Source: an uncultured Akkermansia sp.
GTDB taxonomy: Bacteria; Verrucomicrobiota; Verrucomicrobiia; Verrucomicrobiales; Akkermansiaceae
DNA: 40,008 bases
Reading direction: 5' to 3'
Assembly (NCBI GenBank): GCA_947631275.1
Contig: CANRKR010000015.1
Coordinates: 1 to 40,008 of the forward strand
Shown here: positions 1 through 8,563 of the stretch, piece by piece
Layout: each line of letters starts with the position of its first letter
Position numbering within the stretch: position 1 is the first letter of the stretch
Translations under genes and position numbers: made by a program
Notes under the pieces: generated by a model
Told to the model about the DNA's origin: nothing
Seen by the model: the letters and a program-made list of their open reading frames with translations, nothing else
The model's database searches: none

Positions 1-60
1 TTTCACACTACATGATTTGCATGATAGTGGATTTTTGCGGTAGAAAAGAGACGTCACCCA

Positions 61-1314
61 ATGTGGTGGCGTATGATGATGAAAGCACCATTCTATTCCA
101 TACTGTTGACTTCGGTGTGTGCGGTTTCGGCCTCCGAAGGATGGTTGAGCTGGGGCGATGCCCTTGCGCGTTCATTCAAAATATTTGATGCCGAGCGTGA
201 TCGTGCGGATAATCCATACGTCCAGGAAGTCAGTCTGCGCATGCGTCCACAGTATCAGTGGGGGTATGTGGACCCCGCAGGCGGTGCGGGCCGTGTGAAG
301 GGAGCTTCTGCCGGGGCCGACAGACGCGGTAATGATGAATGGCGAAGGTTCCGCATCGGCGTCCAGGCGAAGGTGATGCGGCATTTCACGCTGCTCAGCG
401 ATTGGAATATTGGTGGATTGAACGGGCGGTACAAACACAGCGATGGTCAGTGGGAGCGCGGTCGTTCCCAAGCAGCGGTGTACGAGCTGTATGTGCAGGG
501 GAATTTTAAGCCGGTTATCTTTACACTCGGCAAAAATAAGCCGACGTTCATCGGCGAATACCGCATCTCGGATTCCAAGCTGCCCACGATTGAACGCAGT
601 GACTTGGTGAGCCAGCTCGCGCCGGAATCCCTCTACGGAGTCTCTTTCAGCAACTCAGATACCGACACCAAGTGGGATTGGTTGTTCGGCGTATGGTTAA
701 ACGGGCAACGCGACAGCCTATGGCTTGAACCTGCCTTCCATACCGGCACCAACGCGATGACCGGCGTATCTGTCAGTCGTTCCCTTGGGGAGCAAGACTG
801 GATGCATCTTGATTGGATGCACTCTTTCATGGACGAGAGTTGCACGGAGGAATCCGCATCCTACGAGGGACCGGGCGCGCGGGATGTTATAGCGCTCACA
901 TGGGAGGCGAAACGCGGCAAGTTCGGCTTCATGGCGGAAGCGATGACGGGTTTCAATGTGACGGCATCCACAGGCAGGCGAGAGAACGCGGAGAACGTGG
1001 GCGGCATTTCGCTCATCCCCACCTACCGTATCAGTCCACGGGTGGAGGCGATGTTTCGATATGCTCTAGCCATCGGCAGCAACGCCGTGGAGAGTGGCGG
1101 TCGCTACGCCTCCACCAATAGCACGTATTCCTCCACCTGCGACCTCTCGCAGGCATTCTATTTCGGAGTCAATTTCTACCTTGATCCGGAAAAGGTCGAC
1201 CTCGCCCGGATCATGCTCGGCGCCGAGTACGCTCATGCCTCCGGTCGCGATGCCATGGGTGAACGAGGCTTCACCGGCTGGCAATATTCTGCTGCGCTCC
1301 GTTTCAATTTTTAA
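61..1314 (+). CDS. Outer-membrane porin-like beta-barrel protein
   Basis: The 417-residue protein has an N-terminal hydrophobic signal peptide (core about residues 10-22, small residues A-V-S-A-S before the mature part). The body is rich in alternating aromatic and polar strands, and the last residue is Phe (ALRFNF), the typical C-terminal signature of outer-membrane barrels. Length and layout resemble phosphate-selective porin-like (OprO/OprP type) proteins, but I see no motif that fixes a substrate. It probably forms a diffusion channel. The start could be Met1 or Met7 (MKAPFYS), which gives a cleaner signal peptide; AAGAG at 46-50 lies 10 nt before the first ATG. It stands alone, with a long gene-free stretch behind it. 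Confidence 0.75.
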   Translation: MWWRMMMKAPFYSILLTSVCAVSASEGWLSWGDALARSFKIFDAERDRADNPYVQEVSLRMRPQYQWGYVDPAGGAGRVKGASAGADRRGNDEWRRFRIGVQAKVMRHFTLLSDWNIGGLNGRYKHSDGQWERGRSQAAVYELYVQGNFKPVIFTLGKNKPTFIGEYRISDSKLPTIERSDLVSQLAPESLYGVSFSNSDTDTKWDWLFGVWLNGQRDSLWLEPAFHTGTNAMTGVSVSRSLGEQDWMHLDWMHSFMDESCTEESASYEGPGARDVIALTWEAKRGKFGFMAEAMTGFNVTASTGRRENAENVGGISLIPTYRISPRVEAMFRYALAIGSNAVESGGRYASTNSTYSSTCDLSQAFYFGVNFYLDPEKVDLARIMLGAEYAHASGRDAMGERGFTGWQYSAALRFNF

Positions 1315-1953
1315 CCGGGAAACAAATGTTAAAAGAATGGATCATGAATTCCTAAGGATACCGAAGATTGAGCAAATTGACGGGTAAGGGGAGGCAAAAA
1401 TTGGATTGATGTGAAGAGGACCGAGGGGATTTTTATACGCACCGTCAAAGACTATTTGCACCGCGCAGACGCTCCCCGTCGCTGCCATGTGCAGCCTTTC
1501 CTTCCACTTTCCAACGATACCGAATTTTGCTTGGGAGTTGCTGTTGCCTCTGCCTTGAGCTGAGCTAAACTCTTCAAATCATGATTCACCCATAGAATGA
1601 GTAAACTTATGTTTTAACGCTTTTGCATGTAGTTTCCATTTTTTCTCCCGTTTTTATCGTATCCAGTGATGCGTCCGGAGGAGTCTTTCTTGAAACTTCC
1701 CGTCTCTCTTCCGTTCTTCACCTCTCATATAACATCGTTTGCTCGTTCTTCGCAATGGGCAATGTATATGTTTTCAACTCCTTCATTGACGATCAAAACG
1801 AGTTATATCACCTCATTCGAACTTCTTTTTGTTTCCTGCTTCTCTCAAATGCGGTCGTCCTAGTTAAAAACGATGCATAAAACCGAGCAATCGCAGAACG
1901 GCTGTCCATTTACGATTTTCCAGAATTTGCGCGCGTTGCACGAGAAAGGGAGC
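1315..1953. other. Gene-free stretch between porin and repeat protein
   Basis: About 640 bp lie between the 3' ends of the two flanking convergent genes. The base composition is more AT-rich than the genes around it. The only open frames (for example 1623-1880) give low-complexity, Phe/Ser-rich peptides without a ribosome binding site or family resemblance. I see no tRNA, no clear terminator hairpin and no recognisable pseudogene. Confidence 0.5.
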
Positions 1954-4179
1954 TTATTTCAACGAGTAAGAGGATTTATCGAAAGCGGTACGCATGGCAT
2001 CGACTTCGGTTTGAAAGCTTTCGTTGATGGTGTTCATCCCCGCCACGTTGGCGCAGTAGTACAAAATGTGCCAGCGCGTCTGCCAGGTGTTCCAATCTAC
2101 GGTGGGAACTTTTGTGATTTTCCCATTTTTATCAAAGTAAAAGAGATTGGAATCAGTGACTCGGGCTGTGGTTCGAGACATGCCGCTGTCCATGCGGGAT
2201 TCGACCTCTTTCTCGTGGTATGCGGCAGACTTGTCCATATGAAAGAACAGGCGGTTGTTTTCTGCAAGCCAAGCGGTGCGTAGCTCGGTCGGCATGGAGT
2301 CGAGGATAGAACGGGATGTCTCGGCGGCGAGGGCCTTCATCTCTTTGCTCAGGGCGGTGGCGAGAGCCGGATAGCCGACAGATTGAGCAGCGGTAATGGC
2401 GGCTTGCCATTTTGCGGCGCCCTTATCCGCAACTTCTGTCAGTTTGTGTTCCTGCCCGTCCGTCCCAACAAAGAAGGCCTGCTCGTTCGCCACGTGTTCC
2501 CGGGTGTAAGCGGTATGATTGCTGTGGGAGTAGCAAAAACCCAGACTCTCGGCTATCCATGCGCGGAGTTGCTCTGCCGACAAGCTTTTGATGGTACTTA
2601 CCGCCCAATTCAGTTGCTTTTTTGAGGTCTCGTTGTCGGTTGTTGAGGCTCCGGCCGGGGCATTGTCCCCAGCTTTCTTATTGGCGGGGAATCCCTCGTC
2701 GGGGGCGTTCCCGGGAATCAGTTTGAGGATCTCTTCCTTGCCGAGGATATGAGCGCACAGGTACGCGAGACAGATGGTCTGCTTGTACAGTGCGTCGAAT
2801 TTGGTGATAGAGCTGTATGGGTATTCCTTCCCAGTTGAATCCACGAAATAGGCCTTGTCTTTCAGCACATTCGCCCGGGGAATGCGCACCCAGTGATTGG
2901 CTGCCTGAATATTGATGCTCGTCATGCCGTCCACAGCGGGTTTTCCATCGTGCGTCGTCAGTTGGTCGGCAAACTCGGCGCGCAGGGCCTCGCGCAGCAG
3001 AGGTGGCATGCTCTCAAAGCGGTCTTTAGCCATGAAAGTAGCCATGAGGAAGACCTCCTCGTGGAAATGTTCCAGCAAGGCGGCGTGTGGTATGTCGTGC
3101 AGGAAATCACGTGCCGGTCGCGTGTCGCCGGTGCCTTTCAATCCACCGGTAATTTTACCATCGCAGAGGTAGATTTTCACATTCGGGTCAAGCCATTGAT
3201 AAGTGCCGTTGAAGCCCGCCTCGTGTGGATGTTTGTAGTACAGTCCAACAGCCTCCGCGATAAACGCTTGCCGCTCCTCGGTCGAGAGGGGAGACAGCAA
3301 ATCGTCTGCTGCAGACAGCATCCCTTTCAACTTGATCTCAAATTTCTTTTCCGCTTCGGACGCTTGCTCTTTATAATTGCTGCGCATCTTGTCTATTTCT
3401 GCCGCATAGAGGGCAAGCAGTGCCTTGGTGCCGATGAGGTTCTCGCAGCGCCACAAAACTTGTTCCCAGCGCCACCATTTCTTGCCCCCATCTTTGTTGT
3501 ACAATTCGTTCAACTCGTGCGTGTTGCCCGCCGGATCTACATAGAATACATTCTTCCTCTCGTGCGTACGAATTGTGACAGGTATTCCGCATTCCATGGT
3601 CTGTTGGGTTTCATCGTCTAGGCAGGCACAGGCTCCATCTTCCCCGTAAACAAGTTTGGCCATGGAAGCAAGGATGGCCCAGCGCAGTTCATTCGGCATC
3701 GTCTTGAGCAAATAGCGCGCCGTGTTGCGCGCCGCCTTGTCTGCGTCTTTCTTGAATGGTGCCAGTGCGAGTTCCGTTTCGACCTTGGCAAAGGCCCTGT
3801 ATGCGCGATCCCATTTTTCCATATCACAGGCGTTATGGGCCTCTCCCCAGTTAGTTGCTCGCCCTGAACTGTTCACAAAAAAGGCGTCGTTCCAAGTGCC
3901 CGGTTTGCCGTTGTCGCAGCGCATCCCCTGGCTACCGTCCCTCTTGAAACAAAGACCGAGCTGTTCGCAGATGAAGGCCTCCTTTGAATCCCTCGGGAAT
4001 GTGTTGATTCGCCGTTGTGCACTGGTAAGCTGCTTGCGCTGTTCGGCGGTGAGCCGGTTGGCGCCCGTTGTCTTCGAGCTTGCCGGAGCTGCCGTACTCG
4101 TCGCATTTAGTGCTAGGAAAAAGGCGATCACGATCCAAGTGCAGCGCACCATGGTCACGTTCAGTGTGTATCTGATCAT
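1954..4179 (-). CDS. Secreted protein of unknown function with six repeated modules
   Basis: I do not recognise the family of this 741-residue protein. It begins with a signal peptide (hydrophobic stretch about residues 14-30, then A-A-P-A-S), so it is exported. The mature part appears to be six degenerate copies of a module of roughly 105-125 residues, at about 45-140, 145-270, 285-385, 385-490, 518-620 and 620-735. Each copy starts with a helix like LxxELRxAWIAExxGLxY, then a strand pair like xAFFVDxxGxxHxL, then an aromatic helix with K/D-W-x-x-W, and ends in a helix like ALxxxYxxEMxxL. A Gly/Ala/Thr-rich linker at about 490-518 separates units 4 and 5. It is transcribed away from the prepilin gene. 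No catalytic motif is visible; a periplasmic or surface binding role is only a guess. Confidence 0.7.
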   Translation of the reverse strand: MIRYTLNVTMVRCTWIVIAFFLALNATSTAAPASSKTTGANRLTAEQRKQLTSAQRRINTFPRDSKEAFICEQLGLCFKRDGSQGMRCDNGKPGTWNDAFFVNSSGRATNWGEAHNACDMEKWDRAYRAFAKVETELALAPFKKDADKAARNTARYLLKTMPNELRWAILASMAKLVYGEDGACACLDDETQQTMECGIPVTIRTHERKNVFYVDPAGNTHELNELYNKDGGKKWWRWEQVLWRCENLIGTKALLALYAAEIDKMRSNYKEQASEAEKKFEIKLKGMLSAADDLLSPLSTEERQAFIAEAVGLYYKHPHEAGFNGTYQWLDPNVKIYLCDGKITGGLKGTGDTRPARDFLHDIPHAALLEHFHEEVFLMATFMAKDRFESMPPLLREALRAEFADQLTTHDGKPAVDGMTSINIQAANHWVRIPRANVLKDKAYFVDSTGKEYPYSSITKFDALYKQTICLAYLCAHILGKEEILKLIPGNAPDEGFPANKKAGDNAPAGASTTDNETSKKQLNWAVSTIKSLSAEQLRAWIAESLGFCYSHSNHTAYTREHVANEQAFFVGTDGQEHKLTEVADKGAAKWQAAITAAQSVGYPALATALSKEMKALAAETSRSILDSMPTELRTAWLAENNRLFFHMDKSAAYHEKEVESRMDSGMSRTTARVTDSNLFYFDKNGKITKVPTVDWNTWQTRWHILYYCANVAGMNTINESFQTEVDAMRTAFDKSSYSLK

Positions 4180-4360
4180 TGTAGTGTCGGGTTAGCAGTG
4201 ACAGTTTTTTCTTAAGATGCCACCCCACTTTACACTTCATCTTGCATCCAAAGCGTTCTTCAACTTATCCTTTCCTTAGCCGTCTGTCCAGTTATTTTTC
4301 TTTCGTTATTTTTGAGGCATTGCGGCAATGCACAGCACTGTTTCCACGGCAAACGCATGC

Positions 4361-4390
4361 TTGACATGGTTTTGCAGGCTGTGGTAGAGT
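4361..4390 (+). promoter_or_regulatory. Promoter of the prepilin gene, leaderless layout
   Basis: A perfect TTGACA (4361-4366) is followed after 18 nt by TAGAGT (4385-4390). Only six bases (gagagt) separate this hexamer from the ATG at 4397, so transcription would start at or next to the start codon. Confidence 0.6.
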
Positions 4391-4396
4391 GAGAGT

Positions 4397-5158
4397 ATGA
4401 AGGTGCGTTGTGAAAGGAGGGGTTTCACCCTGATAGAACTCATCGTTGTAATCGCCATATTGGGCGTATTGATCGGCATATCGGCACCGACGATATTTAG
4501 CTACCTGAATGCAGGCGACGTCGTGAAGTGCCGAGCCAATATTGAGCAGCTTGCCAAACTCGGTGTGAAATACGGTTCAGACATGGGACACAGGAATTTG
4601 CTGCCCACCAGCGGGATGGATGATGACGAGGACACACCGGGAATAAACGAAAGCGATGGCTGGTGGATCATGCTGGCGCAGGAGTTGGACTCTACGGTAC
4701 TGCCGGAGTCGAAAAAGGGTGCGATGAAGGTGGCAACAATCTTCCACTGTCCGGGTGATCGCCGTGCTACGGTAGAAGATGGCATGCTCATGAAAGCGAC
4801 GACCAAGACGGTTTCCTACGTCTCGTGGAGCGATGGTTCTGAGGATCCGGGCAATCCGCATTCGCAGATTCGCACCGTGGGCAAGAAGCACATGGACAAC
4901 TTGCCGTGGCTGAGCGATGGAGAGCCCGTAAAGCGTAAGAGCGTGGTGGATTTTGCCTCGTTCCGCAAGATGGTGATGCCTGTGCTGGAACGCCACAGCA
5001 ATGCTATCCTGGTAGCGTACGCTAGCGGGGTTGTGCAGCAATATGAGGTGGACAATGATGGGGGACAGAACGCCAAAGAGCTCTTCAACAAAATTAATCC
5101 GGATAAGCTCATTCCCATGCAGAGTAAGGGGAAGAAGCGAGCCGCCACGGCTGACTGA
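4397..5158 (+). CDS. Prepilin-like protein (type II secretion / type IV pilin N-terminus)
   Basis: Residues 9-24 carry the classic prepilin peptidase site and hydrophobic helix: G9 followed by F10-T-L-I-E14, then VVIAILGVLIG. Cleavage after G9 and methylation of F10 would be expected, leaving a membrane-anchored pseudopilin-like subunit. The rest (253 residues) matches the general shape of the prepilin-like proteins that are abundant in Verrucomicrobia and Planctomycetes. Near residues 200-214 the stretch R-H-S-N-A-I-L-V-A-Y-A-S-G resembles their H-X9-DG motif, with Asp replaced by Ser. The Lys/Arg-rich C-terminus is unusual. The purine run at 4411-4419 looks like a Shine-Dalgarno site but lies inside the coding region (E-R-R-G) with no start codon after it. 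tilS follows 23 bp downstream and is probably co-transcribed. Confidence 0.85.
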   Translation: MKVRCERRGFTLIELIVVIAILGVLIGISAPTIFSYLNAGDVVKCRANIEQLAKLGVKYGSDMGHRNLLPTSGMDDDEDTPGINESDGWWIMLAQELDSTVLPESKKGAMKVATIFHCPGDRRATVEDGMLMKATTKTVSYVSWSDGSEDPGNPHSQIRTVGKKHMDNLPWLSDGEPVKRKSVVDFASFRKMVMPVLERHSNAILVAYASGVVQQYEVDNDGGQNAKELFNKINPDKLIPMQSKGKKRAATAD

Positions 5159-5181
5159 CAGGAGCCGGGGACAGAGAATCC

Positions 5182-6147
5182 ATGTTGCCGCGAGTCGATC
5201 AGCTTGAATTGCCCGGTGAGGCCGTAGTGTTGGGATTGAGCGGCGGCAGAGATTCGGTGGCGTTGCTACGGATCCTTTTGTTGCACGGAACGCCGATGTT
5301 CGCCTGCCATGTGCACCACGGCATCCGTGGCAGAGCGGCGGATGAAGATGCGGAATTTTGCCGTGTTCTCTGCGAAAACTTCAGCGTTCCCTATGAGGAA
5401 TATCGGATCGATGTGCCACAGCTTGCCCGGGATAATGGCACATCCCTGGAAACCGAGGCGCGACTGCAGCGGCGCCGCGTCCTCGCGGAACACGCACGGA
5501 AGGTGAAGGTTTGCGCCGTTGCACTGGCGCACCACGCGGACGACCAGGCAGAGACCGCCCTTTTCAACTTGTGCCGCGGTGCAGCGGGTCCGCGTGGTAT
5601 GCAGTCCGTATATCGCGATAGCGATGGAATCACCTGGTGGCGACCATTGCTCCGCTGCCGACGGGCGGAGATCACGGCGTGGCTGCAAAAGATTGGGCAG
5701 AGCTGGCGTGAGGATATGACCAATGCAGAGCCAGATGCTGCTACACGCAACAAAATTCGACTGCAGATTCTGCCAGCCCTTTCTGAAGCGTTGGGGAGGG
5801 ATGTTATTCCTACTGTAGCGCGCAGCGCCGAAGTGCAGAGTGAGGTGGCGGAAGCATTTGAAGAGGCTCTTTCTGCGTTGCCGCTCATGGATCCGCAAGG
5901 GCGCCTCTACTTGCCGTTTTTGGCGGGGAAAACCGAAGCATTTCATCGGGCCGTCGTGCATTTTTATCTGAAGCGATGCGGTGTACCGGAACTCAGCGAG
6001 CGGCATGTAAGGGGAGTCTGCGCGCTACTTGTGCCCGGAATCCCGCAACACAGCTACAATTTACCAAGCGGTTTTATTGCGCATCGGGCACACAAGCGTC
6101 TATTTCTGGAGCGGGTTGAGGCGCCATCAGATGTACTTTCGCTTTGA
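5182..6147 (+). CDS. tilS: tRNA(Ile)-lysidine synthase
   Basis: TilS uses ATP and lysine to convert C34 of the CAU anticodon of a minor tRNA-Ile to lysidine, so that it reads AUA. The N-terminal domain has the PP-loop SGGRDS at residues 20-25, followed by the family's CHVHHGIRG and a later A-L-A-H-H-A-D-D-Q-A-E-T segment, all diagnostic for TilS. At 321 residues it has the catalytic domain plus a short C-terminal part and is shorter than E. coli TilS. It sits 23 bp behind the prepilin gene. Its last 21 bp overlap the end of the oppositely transcribed ruvC, so the two genes share 3' sequence. Confidence 0.93.
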   Translation: MLPRVDQLELPGEAVVLGLSGGRDSVALLRILLLHGTPMFACHVHHGIRGRAADEDAEFCRVLCENFSVPYEEYRIDVPQLARDNGTSLETEARLQRRRVLAEHARKVKVCAVALAHHADDQAETALFNLCRGAAGPRGMQSVYRDSDGITWWRPLLRCRRAEITAWLQKIGQSWREDMTNAEPDAATRNKIRLQILPALSEALGRDVIPTVARSAEVQSEVAEAFEEALSALPLMDPQGRLYLPFLAGKTEAFHRAVVHFYLKRCGVPELSERHVRGVCALLVPGIPQHSYNLPSGFIAHRAHKRLFLERVEAPSDVLSL

Positions 6148-6633
6148 GAAGAGATGAGCGCGCAGAGGGTCTGCGGCTGCCAGGTGGGTAAAACCAATGG
6201 CGAGGGCGTCCGCTGCGTCTGAAGCGGGTGTTTCATCCAGATCAAGGAGGGTACGCATCATAAACGCTACCTGCGTTTTTGCTGCCGCTCCGCCGCCCAC
6301 GGCGGCCAGTTTTACGCAGCTTGGCGGGTATTCCATGATGGGGAGATTGTGGCTTGCGGCGGCCAGCACGGTAGCGGCGCGTGCAGAGCCCATACTGATC
6401 GCAGTGCGATGCGATTGCACATAGATGATACCCTCAATGGCAAGTTCTTCCGGATGCCACTTCTCAATGAGTTCCTTCACCTTGGTGTGTATAGCCAGCA
6501 AACAGGCGCTTTGTGGGAGCGAGGATTTCAGCGAAAGTGTACCGAATTCCAACGCCCGAGCGCGGTTGTGGTTGCCCTCGATGACGGCATATCCTGTGTT
6601 GCGGATGGCAGGATCGATAGAGAGTACGCGCAT
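6127..6633 (-). CDS. ruvC: Holliday junction resolvase RuvC
   Basis: RuvC is the dimeric endonuclease that resolves Holliday junctions together with RuvAB. The 168-residue protein opens with M-R-V-L-S-I-D-P, giving the first catalytic Asp at D7. E67 lies in LAIEGIIY, and D139 and D142 lie in ASDAADALAIGFTH; together these form the four-carboxylate active site of the family. Length is typical. It is the last gene of an apparent operon with ppdK, an MBL hydrolase and a DEAD-box helicase, 31 bp behind the helicase. ruvA and ruvB are not in the window. Its 3' end overlaps tilS tail to tail. Confidence 0.95.
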   Translation of the reverse strand: MRVLSIDPAIRNTGYAVIEGNHNRARALEFGTLSLKSSLPQSACLLAIHTKVKELIEKWHPEELAIEGIIYVQSHRTAISMGSARAATVLAAASHNLPIMEYPPSCVKLAAVGGGAAAKTQVAFMMRTLLDLDETPASDAADALAIGFTHLAAADPLRAHLFSKRKYI

Positions 6634-6664
6634 GATAAGGAAGGCTCAAGAGAGTTCGTGCTGA

Positions 6665-7867
6665 TCAGCCGCGGCGGCCTCTCTTACCGGTCGGCCGGGG
6701 TTTGCGCAATGGCGGGGCAGCGTCTGCATCCAGCAAAGCCGTGTACGCATACGGGAAGCCCTCCAACTTGCGACGTTCCACCTTCTGATTGAGAAAAATT
6801 TCCACGCTCTTTGCAAAGTCCACTTCATCGGCTGTCAGCAGGGTAAAAGCATCGCCTTGCGCCTCGGCGCGACCGGTGCGGCCAATGCGGTGCACGTAGT
6901 CTTCCGGGTTCTCCGGCACACGGTAGTTGATGACGTGAGTTACGCCGTTGATATCAATTCCGCGCGCTGCCACATCGGTGGCAACGAGAATGCGGTATTT
7001 TTCGTCCTTGAAACCACGCAAGGCTGCCATACGCTCCTTCTGAGGAATATCAGAGTGCATAGCGATCACATCGTGTCCCCAGCCTGCTTGTGCCAGCATA
7101 TTGGCCACCATATCAGCCTCTTTACGCGTTCGGGTGAATATCATGAGGTTTTGGAAAGGCGTCTGTTTCACTAGAGCCAGCAGCAGCTCATCTCGTTGAT
7201 CCAGCCCGACCGGGTAGAACGCATGCGAAATGGTGTCTGCTACCTCGCCGCGCGCGATTGCGATCTCGAACGGATTTGTGAGGCACCACTTCGCAAATCC
7301 TTGCAGCACCTGCGGCATCGTGGCAGAAAAGAAAAGAGTCTGGCGACCTTCCCACGGACAGAGGTTTACAATCTTGCGTACGATCGGCAGGAAGCCCATA
7401 TCCGTCATGCGATCTACCTCATCCAGAACGAGAGTCTTGATTTCTTTGAACTTCATGCCGCCGCGGTAAAAGTGATCCACGAGGCGTCCGGGGGTTGCCA
7501 CCACGACATCTACGCCCTTTCGGAGAGCATCGGCCTGCTGACCGTAGCCCACTCCGCCGTAAAGCAGACCGATGGTGATATCTGTATGAGCAGCGTAGGT
7601 TCGAAAGGCTTCAGCGAGCTGGTCCGCCAGCTCGCGAGTTGGTTCCAGAACCAGCGCCTGAGGCTTGCCGGTGTGTTGTAGCTTCGTGAGAATAGGCAGG
7701 GCGAAGGCGGCGGATTTCCCTGTGCCTGTCTGGGAGGCGCCAATGACGTCGCGCCCTTCCAGCACTCGAGGGATGGCCTGTTCCTGGATGGGTGTGGGTG
7801 TCTCATAGCCGCAGTCCTTCACTGCTTGCAGCACAGCCTCGGAGAGTCCTAATTCTTCAAATGTCAT
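6665..7867 (-). CDS. DEAD-box RNA helicase (RhlE-like) with DEVD motif II
   Basis: This 400-residue ATP-dependent RNA helicase has all core motifs: F-E-E-L-G-L with a Q-motif (TPIQEQAIP, about 25-33), Walker A ASQTGTGKS (44-52), PTREL (76-80), TPGR (125-128), motif II DEVD (149-152), SAT (181-183) and HRIGRTGR (326-333). The third residue of motif II is Val instead of Ala. The acidic residues that matter for ATP hydrolysis are kept, so activity is expected. The short basic tail (RKPRPTGKRGRRG) fits an RNA-binding extension of RhlE-type proteins. It likely acts in ribosome assembly or mRNA turnover. The gene lies 30 bp behind the MBL hydrolase and 31 bp before ruvC. Confidence 0.93.
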   Translation of the reverse strand: MTFEELGLSEAVLQAVKDCGYETPTPIQEQAIPRVLEGRDVIGASQTGTGKSAAFALPILTKLQHTGKPQALVLEPTRELADQLAEAFRTYAAHTDITIGLLYGGVGYGQQADALRKGVDVVVATPGRLVDHFYRGGMKFKEIKTLVLDEVDRMTDMGFLPIVRKIVNLCPWEGRQTLFFSATMPQVLQGFAKWCLTNPFEIAIARGEVADTISHAFYPVGLDQRDELLLALVKQTPFQNLMIFTRTRKEADMVANMLAQAGWGHDVIAMHSDIPQKERMAALRGFKDEKYRILVATDVAARGIDINGVTHVINYRVPENPEDYVHRIGRTGRAEAQGDAFTLLTADEVDFAKSVEIFLNQKVERRKLEGFPYAYTALLDADAAPPLRKPRPTGKRGRRG

Positions 7868-7897
7868 AGTTTGCAGGATAAGTAGAAAGTATGTTGA

Positions 7898-8530
7898 TCA
7901 GGCGATGTACGGGTTATTGGCGAGTTCCTCACCGAGGGTAGTGGACGGACCGTGTCCCGGGAAAACATGCGTTTGCAACGGCAGAGCTGAAAACAGTTTT
8001 TTGCGCAGTTGCTCCAACAGCTTATTCAGGCTCCCGCCGGGAAGATCTGTGCGCCCTATGCTGCCAGCGAACAGCGAGTCACCACTGAAAAGCATCCCGG
8101 CGTCAGGCAGGTAGAATGCCGCACCGTCAACAGAATGCCCCGGCAGAGACAGGATGCGCCAGTTCAGTCCCGCCCAGTTTGCCGAACCTCCGGCATTCCC
8201 CAGAGGCTCTTGTACATTGAATGCCTCCGGTACCGGAATGCCCCACATCGCCGCGTGTTTCGCAAGCGAAAGGCTTTCATCACAGGCGGAGACGGCATGT
8301 ATTGTGCAGCCCGTCTCGCGCTGGAGTTTTGCAGCATCTGCCGTGTGGTCAAAATGCTGGTGTGTGAGGAGCAGGTGCGTCAGCCGCGCTCCATCCGGCA
8401 GAGCCTGCCGCACCCAGGCGGCGAAGCCTTCCGGAGCATCAATGGCGACAAATTCTCCACCGACCCCGACCACAAGGTAGCCGTTGCATTGAAGAGCGCC
8501 GCCGGTGTATCTTTGGAGGGGAGAGGTCAA
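7898..8530 (-). CDS. MBL-fold metallohydrolase (glyoxalase II-like)
   Basis: This 210-residue metallo-beta-lactamase-fold hydrolase has the binuclear zinc motif T-H57-Q-H59-F-D61-H62. Further ligands are seen in LSLPGHSVDG, in FSGDSLFAGSIGRTDLPGG and in the C-terminal VFPGHGPSTTLGEE. The last two segments are typical of the glyoxalase II-like subgroup; the substrate is probably a thioester but cannot be named. The start is TTG at 8528-8530: the reading frame continues upstream directly into the ppdK stop codon at 8564-8566 with no ATG or GTG between, so TTG is the only conventional start available. It lies 33 bp behind ppdK in the same reading frame. Confidence 0.88.
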   Translation of the reverse strand: MTSPLQRYTGGALQCNGYLVVGVGGEFVAIDAPEGFAAWVRQALPDGARLTHLLLTHQHFDHTADAAKLQRETGCTIHAVSACDESLSLAKHAAMWGIPVPEAFNVQEPLGNAGGSANWAGLNWRILSLPGHSVDGAAFYLPDAGMLFSGDSLFAGSIGRTDLPGGSLNKLLEQLRKKLFSALPLQTHVFPGHGPSTTLGEELANNPYIA

Positions 8531-8563
8531 AAGAAAAGATTTGAAGAGTTGGAAAGGACGTCC

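Noticed and set aside
1623..1880. 85-codon open frame in the gene-free stretch
   Set aside because: Low-complexity Phe/Ser/Val-rich peptide with no ribosome binding site, no promoter and no resemblance to a known family.
4409..4420. Strong AAAGGAGG Shine-Dalgarno site near the prepilin start
   Set aside because: It lies inside the coding region (codons for E-R-R-G) and no start codon follows at a usable distance; the prepilin cleavage site needs the upstream ATG.
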